Of a stretch of DNA of 64,000 bases, positions 58,402 through 64,000 are shown piece after piece. Location: assembly GCA_026168455.1 (NCBI GenBank), contig CM047431.1, positions 65,414,668 to 65,478,667 of the forward strand, given 5' to 3'. How positions within the stretch are numbered: the stretch's first letter is position 1; every line of letters starts with the position of its first letter. This DNA comes from Theocolax elegans (taxonomy: Eukaryota > Arthropoda > Insecta > Hymenoptera > Cerocephalidae). The notes under the pieces were generated by a model. That model had not been told where the DNA came from and ran no database searches. It worked only from the letters and a program-made list of their open reading frames with translations. A program made the position numbers and the translations under genes.

Positions 58402-59792
58402 CTACACATTCGATTCATGTTTTCATCATTTAAATTATGATTATCAGCTATAACTTCAATTTTATCATAATTTTTATCTTCTTGTTCAGACAATTTTTTA
58501 TTTTCCCGTATTTGTTTATCAAAATGTTTTTTGCTTTGTTTTACCTGTATTGAATTAACTAAAGGTGTGCTATTCCTATGATAATTATCTTGATACATTT
58601 TATTTTGATATATTGAATCTTTGGATTCTCTTTTTGCTCAATTTGACTTATTTTTGGCTTACTACTATAATTTTTATATGATTCTTGTGGATTCTGTGTA
58701 TAACTTTCATATTGATTTAAGCCTTTATCATATTTTTTATTCTTATCAAAATCAAAATCAAAATCAGCTAAAATTTTTAATAAATTTTTTTTAGTTTTAT
58801 TTTGTTGCCCTAAAATTGAATGTTTAATAGTCCCTTTCGAAATGATCAACTATTTTTTCCACTAATTCTGATTCTGTTAACTCATAATTTAATTCTTTAG
58901 CTAACCCTAAAATATACGTTGCATATTCAACTCTACTACTTTTTCCGCTTATATATTGTCCGAATTCAATAATTCTACGGTTTTTTCTTTGTATTGTCGA
59001 ATCCCAATATCGTTCAATAAATTTATTCTTAAAGTCTTGAAAATTATTAATCTCGTTTTCAATTAAATACCACCAATCTTTAGCTGCATATTCTAATGCT
59101 TGTGAAATAGTACACATCATTTCATCGTGAGTTGATGCCGTAGTATTTATGTATTTTTCAATTTTTTTAATAAAACGAATAGGTCTCTCATTTTTATTCC
59201 CTTTAAATTTTGGTAAAGTTAATTTCACTTTATAACTACTATTTTCTGTTTGCATAGTATTACTTCCTAAAGTATAATTATTTCTATAATTTTGTTCTAA
59301 TTTATCCATTTTAGTAAAAATTAAATTATTGTTATGTTCTAAAGATTTATCAATTAAATTTTTTACTTCATTCACTTTAGCATTTTCAAAATTTAAATCT
59401 TCAAAATTATTAAAATCATTACTTAATGCGGTAAATTTTTTCTTAACCTCATCATTTTCTTTTTCAATTAACAATAAACGTTCTTTCATTTCTTTATTTT
59501 CATTTATTAATTTTTTTATCGTTTCTGTTAATATATCAATTTGTTCATTATAATTTTCTTTCAAATTTGTTAATTGTTTTGTTCCTTCGGATTTACTTGT
59601 TTGATAATATTTACTACAAAATTCAATCTTTTGTTCTATTTCATTATCTTTATGATATAAATCTTTCAATTCTTGAGTAACAGCTTTTTCCCAATTCATT
59701 CGATATTGACTCAACCCCTCAGTTTCATTTCGTTCTTTAGCTTGTTCAATATTTAACATAAATGTTTCCGAATTTCTCTTATTCAAAGCCAT
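58389..59792 (-). pseudogene. gag: Gypsy-2 gag, frameshifted
   Basis: The first 322 codons (59,792-58,824, ATG start) have an N-terminal coiled coil (QIDILTETIKKLINENKEMK) and a capsid-like domain (LPKFKGNKNERPIRFIKK, AKDWWYLIENEINNFQDF, FIERYWDSTIQ). The frame then shifts near 58,826 and again near 58,600, ending at TAG 58,389-58,391. The C-terminal part is Lys/Asn/Gln-rich and has no clear CCHC knuckle. Gag would form the particle. Confidence 0.8.
58392..58398 (-). promoter_or_regulatory. Probable gag-pol -1 frameshift site
   Basis: GGAAAAC lies directly before the gag TAG. The pol frame is -1 to gag and is closed upstream by a TAG only about 12 nt earlier, so any gag-pol shift must occur in this window. 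The heptamer is not a strict X XXY YYZ site. Confidence 0.5.
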
Positions 59793-59944
59793 TTTTATTA
59801 ACTAATTTAAACAGTTCTTAATATTTTAAATCTAAATTTCTTAATCTTCAAATTTATAAATTAATTTAATTTTAAAATTTAAAATTTCTTTATTAATTTA
59901 TTATTTATTAAATCTTTTATCAAAATTATTTTATTTAAATTTCG

Positions 59945-59963
59945 GATCCTGGCAGGATCGCCA
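59945..59963 (-). promoter_or_regulatory. Gypsy-2 primer-binding site
   Basis: Seven bases inside the 5' LTR, reading TGGCGATCCTGCCAGGATC on the minus strand. A TGG start is expected for complementarity to a tRNA 3' CCA. The tRNA was not identified. Confidence 0.6.
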
Positions 59964-61125
59964 ATTTTTGTGTAACGGGCCTAATATCAACTCGAAACAC
60001 AAAAATACATTTATTTTTTGCCTAACCCGAAATAAATGTATTAGGTGGAAGAATCTGGGGTAGCTAAAGAATTAAACAAATAATTCTTTCTCATCCCAGT
60101 TTAACCTCCAAGTTTAATAAATTTGATAAATTAGGATAATGAATTAACTATTATAAAGTTTTGGGAAAACATGGAATTAATCAAATAATTCCAGATTATC
60201 CAATTTTACTTTATATTATGGGTTTTAGGAATGTGAGATAACTTGGGAAGAATTGAAATTAATCCGATAATTCCATATCATCCAAGTTATTTATTTGGTT
60301 ATGGAAAGTGGAAGAACTTTGGGAAGACATTGAATCAAACAAATGATTTTATATCATCCAAAGTTAGCTTCCTTTTAGGACACGGTTATGTGATATTTGG
60401 TCGGGTAAAATGAGCAAATCGCTAGAGATATTTAAATTATAAAATATATTACAACAGACAAACGCGGTCCGACCTGTTAGGTCGCCCACGAACTCTAGGC
60501 GAATGCTGCCTTCGGCAGCGATACATCTCATTATATACGATTAGTGAGGTAGAAGGGATTGACTTCCCACTTTTTCCACTTTTCCACCTGGATCCTTGTA
60601 ACTTGGTTACCCTTTCTCCTTCCTTCTCATATATACGTAGGTGATCATATGTTTGTGTTTTTCTTGAGGTCGTCTACCTTAGTCTGTATATTTCTGCTTT
60701 GGTTCTTTAGCTAAATTTATTAAAATGTCTTTTCTTATATTCTATTTTACATTTATTAAATTATTACAATTATAATAATATTATTTATAACAATCCTTTA
60801 TACTCTTTTGCCTTTGCTTAATAGAATTTATTTACTCTGAATTAATTATGTCATTGTCTCCTTTTACTTAATAGTTTTAATATCTATAATTTGTTTTATT
60901 ATTTAATCCTTTTGTATATATTTTAAATGTAATGTAAAATTTAACTATAAACATTATATATTTTAATAAACCTTATAAATTATTAACTTAACTATTTCTT
61001 AACATATTGACTCCATATTTTTGGCAAAAGTAGCAAAAAACATAAAAATTTCAATAAAATTATAAATTGTATCAATTTTGGTTATCTAATTATTTAAATA
61101 AATTAATTTAAATAATTAAAAAAAA

Positions 61126-61200
61126 CTACCGAAAGTTGAATTTGAACCCCAAACTCTCGGACCGAACGCTAACGCTCTACCGCTTGAGCCGTTGTTCAAT
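61126..61200 (-). other. tRNA-like pol III module in the Gypsy-2 LTR, copy 2
   Basis: A-box-like 61,180-61,190, B-box 61,138-61,148 and T8 run 61,118-61,125. It differs from copy 1 in a few bases between the boxes (CCAAACTCTC versus CGATCTCTC on the plus strand). Confidence 0.6.
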
Positions 61201-61459
61201 GCGACTGCCCGAGTAGAAATGCTAGCCAGGCCGCCTGAATTAGAAAACAGGGCCTGAAAAGGCCGCCTGTTAAGGGCCGGGATACGAATGTAATGGAATT
61301 TAAGTCAGGGCCTAATTTTGTTAGTTCGGATGTGAGGTTATAGTAAAAGTCAATTTTGTTAGTTCGAATGTGAGGTTAGTAATAGTATCTACAAATTATA
61401 TAGTATTGTATATAAATTTTCAGGTTAGAATTTTATCAAGAATTTTTTATAAATATAAA

Positions 61460-61660
61460 ATGAATAAAAAAATTGATAATGCTCAGAAGCTTAATTTACT
61501 AAGAGTTCGAAGGTATCGATTGAAAAGGAAAATACAATATATAAATAGTGAAAGTTTAAAAAAACACTTTAATAATATAAAAGTTTATGCAGTATTATAT
61601 TGCTTTAAATATGTGAAAAGATTTAATTTTGTATTGTATAAAAAAGTGCAAAGTTATTAA
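61460..61660 (+). CDS. Small basic ORF in the TIR element (hypothetical)
   Basis: 66 codons from ATG (MNKKIDNAQKLNLLRVRRYR ...), very Lys/Arg-rich. A TTTTCAG acceptor-like site precedes it at about 61,423, so it may be a remnant exon of a transposase. No family recognised. Confidence 0.25.
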   Translation: MNKKIDNAQKLNLLRVRRYRLKRKIQYINSESLKKHFNNIKVYAVLYCFKYVKRFNFVLYKKVQSY

Positions 61661-61800
61661 TATTATATTATATTAAGATTGTTGTAATTATTTGGAAATT
61701 ATATTAAACCATATATTTTAATTATATTATCTATAATATTTATGTTTAATAAATATTAATGTCTTAAAATGCATTTTATTCTATTTACAAAACCTATACG

Positions 61801-61843
61801 CACACACACGCACACACACACACACACACACGCATGTACGCAC
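61801..61843. repeat. (CA)n microsatellite inside the TIR element
   Basis: CACA/CGCA repeat of about 43 bp. Confidence 0.9.
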
Positions 61844-61946
61844 GCCTAATTAACCTTATATTTATAACTTTATATTAGTATATTTTGTGGTTTTTAAGAT
61901 TACAAAGCTGTTACACATGTAAGATAACGTTTTTTTAACCTATTAA

Positions 61947-62158
61947 CCTATACGGGCCATGCCCATGATCGACCCTTTACATGTGTTAGTTTTGAGATGT
62001 AAGACGACACATAAACTCGATTTCTATAGAAAAGTGAGAGAAAACAGTAAACCCAAATCCCCGTCCTGTAAAGGTTAAAAGTGATTCGATGTTTTTAGAC
62101 ATTAATTTTATTGAAAAAAGAAGCTTTTTTGAACCAGAAAATCCCCGTCCTCTAAAGG
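61947..62158 (+). mobile_element. piggyBac-like MITE nested in the TIR element
   Basis: TTAA at 61,943-61,946, left terminus CCTATACGGGCC. Two alternative right termini follow: CCGTCCTGTAAAGG at 62,061-62,074 and CCGTCCTCTAAAGG ending at 62,158, each followed by TTAA. A distant relative of the five MITEs at 21,951-44,243. Confidence 0.6.
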
Positions 62159-62443
62159 TTAACAATTAAAAACAAATGTAAAATAACAAATACATTCAGA
62201 TTTAGTTTTTACTACTAATTCAGTGCCTTAATATCACCTAAACATACCCACAAAATAGTATTACATAAAACAGGCCCTGATCTTCACCCCATTACATTTT
62301 TTAAAGGTCCTTTACAGGCACCTGTTCAGGGCCTTTTAATATTCGTCAGGTACCTGAACAGGGCCTACTTTTTGCCTGGAAATCATTTCTACTCGGGTGG
62401 TTACTGACTATATGTCTACATATAGTCAGGCCCGTCACAATGT

Positions 62444-62685
62444 ATTTATATATGTACATATCGAAAAGATACTGTATATATATTTCATGTACATAGAGTG
62501 TCAATAAATTTTACTGTCATGTTCCTTCAAAGTTCAAGTTCAAGTAAATAAATTGCGTACCTAGCAACTTCCATAGTAACGCAGAAAAAATTTAAACAAA
62601 CATTAATTTTATTTACACTGTTCAAGCAGATCGGAGGTTATTGAAAACTTGATAACGTATTTTTGAGATTAGTGAATTTTATGTT
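62444..62685. other. Spacer upstream of the MULE-like gene
   Basis: About 240 bp, AT-rich, flanking Gypsy-2 and the first recognised exon. Promoter and 5' UTR probably lie here but no clear motif is visible. Confidence 0.4.
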
Positions 62686-62768
62686 ATGTACACGGCAGAA
62701 CCCAAATTGAAAAGAGGCTTCCATCATTTCGGATATAATTATAAGGTTAACAATAAAGGAAAAACAAG
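62686..62768 (+). CDS. MULE/FLYWCH-type gene, exon 1
   Basis: First coding exon from ATG, ending AAG|GTAACT (phase 2). It encodes GFHHFGYNYKVNNKGKT, the F...GY.Y start of a FLYWCH-type zinc domain. An upstream ATG at 62,681 is out of frame and closes quickly, so 62,686 was chosen. More 5' exons are possible. Confidence 0.6.
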
Positions 62769-62881
62769 GTAACTAAAAATATTCAATTTTATTTTTCTAA
62801 AGTCTTTGTTTTTAATGTAGATCATCGTGTTTCACACTTTAATTAGTATAATTCTAAATATGTTATATTCATTGTAAATAG

Positions 62882-63091
62882 ATATGGGTGCATAAAACCC
62901 AAATATACTGCAGTATTACACCTGGAAGTCAGCGGCGACGCGGGTACTGCAAGACTTACACGGCCGCATACCTGTTTTGATAGTACCCATCAGACTTTAG
63001 AACAAAGACTACTGCGACAGGAATTTAAAACAAATGCAGCAAATCCTGGTGCAGGAAGTGCATCCGTCATTTATAATGCTACGACAAACCA
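62882..63091 (+). CDS. MULE/FLYWCH-type gene, exon 2
   Basis: 210 nt, acceptor TAAATAG, donor CA|GTACGT. It continues the FLYWCH-like domain (RYGCIKPKYTAVLHLEV, then TRPHTCFD). One Cys ligand position reads Tyr and the terminal HxH reads HxC, so the finger may be degenerate. It ends in a linker (AANPGAGSASVIYNATTNQ). Confidence 0.6.
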
Positions 63092-63555
63092 GTACGTTAT
63101 GTATTTCTCAATGCTTTTTAAAGTAATCTATTCTTTTTTATATCTACTTGATCCCAGCTTTCTTTCGGATTTTGGTTTGAGTACCTATCTCCATTTGTTT
63201 CCGAGTTATAAGTGATTTAAATAGAAGTAATTTTTTTATAAAATTTGTTTTAATTGCCCATAATTATGATCAATTTTGAACATTAGAGTCTAAAAAGATT
63301 TTTCTAAAGTGATAAACTAGAATGACCCCTTATAATCGGCAATCGCAGTATTTTAATTCTGTAACATAACCTACCATTGATAAACTAATATTTGATATCC
63401 TACTTACAAAGTATTCATAGAATTCATTTATCTATCATTGTAACTTCCGATATTCAAATTTGCTGAATATTTATAACGTTCCAATTTTTATTAAGGATAC
63501 TTAAATAACAAGTCTTTAACGTTTCCACAAGTTGAAATTTATTTATTTGTTCAAG

Positions 63556-63913
63556 GCATCCTGAAGGTCGCGCAACAACGTCTTTCTCATCAATCAACTC
63601 GACTATTCTTAGGGCCAAAAAAAGCACAAAGAATGAGAGTATAAAGAATGATTATACTTCATTGGAACAATTGCAAGAGGGCTTAACTAAAGTTCCTTCA
63701 CTTTTGAAGATAAAGTCCGATAATGAAAGAAACATGCTATCAGTTTTAATTTCATCGTCAAAAAAATATTCTCACCTAATATTTTATGATGAAGAGTTAA
63801 TGAAGGAATTTTCGGAAAATAATGACGTATTCATTGATGCAACATTTAAAATTTGCCCCAAAATTAAAGGAGTCACCCAGGTCTTGACAATGATGTGCAA
63901 GAAGTACCAAACG
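63556..63913 (+). CDS. MULE/FLYWCH-type gene, exon 3 (start of the transposase domain)
   Basis: Acceptor TTTGTTCAAG; joins exon 2 in frame and ends in phase 0 at ACG|GTAACA, with the gene continuing past the window. It encodes HPEGRATTSF, a polar linker and FSENNDVFIDATFKICPKIKG, the first catalytic Asp region of MULE-type transposases (DATFK...). The open frame through to 64,000 reads intron after 63,913. Either an active or decayed MULE or a domesticated host gene. Confidence 0.65.
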
Positions 63914-64000
63914 GTAACAGTTCAATATATATATACAGTGTCATCCATAAGTTCAAAATCATCTCAAATGTCTCCATATAACTACGCGAATTTTGTCTAA

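Larger units (their letters stand above)
61208..62397. mobile_element. DNA transposon with 14-bp TIRs and TG target duplication
   Basis: 1,190 bp with perfect TIRs CCCGAGTAGAAATG (the right end reads CATTTCTACTCGGG after a two-base offset). TG at 61,206-61,207 and 62,398-62,399; the other LTR supplies the empty site GCGACTGGTTACTG. Subterminal CAGGGCCTGAAAAGGCC-like repeats occur at both ends. No transposase; superfamily not recognised. Confidence 0.75.
59971..62439 (-). repeat. Gypsy-2 5' LTR (split by a TIR element)
   Basis: The LTR sequence is 59,971-61,207 plus 62,400-62,439; its remainder matches the other LTR in length and order. It contains its own tRNA-like module and palindrome. Confidence 0.9.
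47064..62443 (-). mobile_element. Gypsy-2: complete Ty3/Gypsy element with nested insertions
   Basis: Minus-strand element between ATGT target duplications (47,064-47,067 and 62,440-62,443). The 3' LTR is at 47,068-53,887 (interrupted by the I-like LINE) and the 5' LTR at 59,971-62,439 (interrupted by a TIR element). Without the nested elements both LTRs are about 1,277 bp and the whole is about 8.6 kb. Inside are gag, pol, a third ORF, a primer-binding site and a polypurine tract. About ten base differences were counted between the LTR portions, so insertion was recent. Several coding breaks make the copy defective. Confidence 0.92.

Overview
This is a eukaryotic, insect-type stretch made almost entirely of mobile elements and repeats. 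The evidence is two intact-looking LINE types, two Ty3/Gypsy elements, piggyBac-like miniature elements with TTAA targets, spliceable exons with GT/AG borders, long microsatellites and a satellite array, with no operons or bacterial signals. The LINE and Gypsy families and the ORF1 types look arthropod, and a hymenopteran such as a wasp or ant would fit, but the species cannot be fixed from the sequence. Start codons quoted for long frames are not always ATG and are flagged where it matters.

Layout. 1-9,800: four LINE pieces of a CR1/Jockey-like group, all on the minus strand, each bounded by (GA)n-rich arrays. The last (3,863-9,519) is nearly full length, with a PHD-finger ORF1 and an endonuclease/reverse-transcriptase ORF2. 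9,800-10,444: a tRNA T-arm (SINE-like) and an (AT)n run. About 10,455-15,320: a satellite of roughly 96-bp monomers, organised in its right half as a six-monomer higher-order repeat. 15,321-20,112: a 5'-truncated, GC-rich Gypsy element (Gypsy-1) on the plus strand with a 1.1-kb 3' LTR. 20,113-46,527: a 26-kb mosaic of direct and inverted copies of a few modules: a C2HC zinc-finger exon with splice sites, a short Lys-rich exon, a piggyBac-like MITE, an AT-rich segment D with small ORFs, a module A carrying a TATA-like box, a 12-bp hairpin and a 100-codon ORF, and a 1.4-kb insertion B. A solo Gypsy-1-type LTR is inserted in one copy.

47,068-62,439: a second Gypsy element (Gypsy-2, minus strand, AT-rich) with 4-bp target duplications (ATGT) and two about 1,277-bp LTRs. 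An I-like LINE (5.5 kb, (TAA)n tail, 11-bp duplication) sits inside its left LTR. A 1,190-bp TIR element with a TG duplication sits inside its right LTR and itself holds a piggyBac-like MITE. The Gypsy-2 LTR carries an RNA-polymerase-III-like tRNA module and a perfect 11-bp palindrome. Gag and pol overlap in a way that points to -1 frameshifting, and there is a third coiled-coil ORF in the env position.

62,686-64,000: the first exons of a MULE/FLYWCH-type transposase-like gene running off the right edge. Nearly every long frame carries one or a few breaks, so most elements are recent but dead copies. The best candidates for new biology are the GA-array association of the LINEs, the palindromic zinc-finger array, the tRNA-like module in the LTR, the satellite higher-order repeat and the stop-separated, same-frame ORF1/ORF2 of the long LINE.
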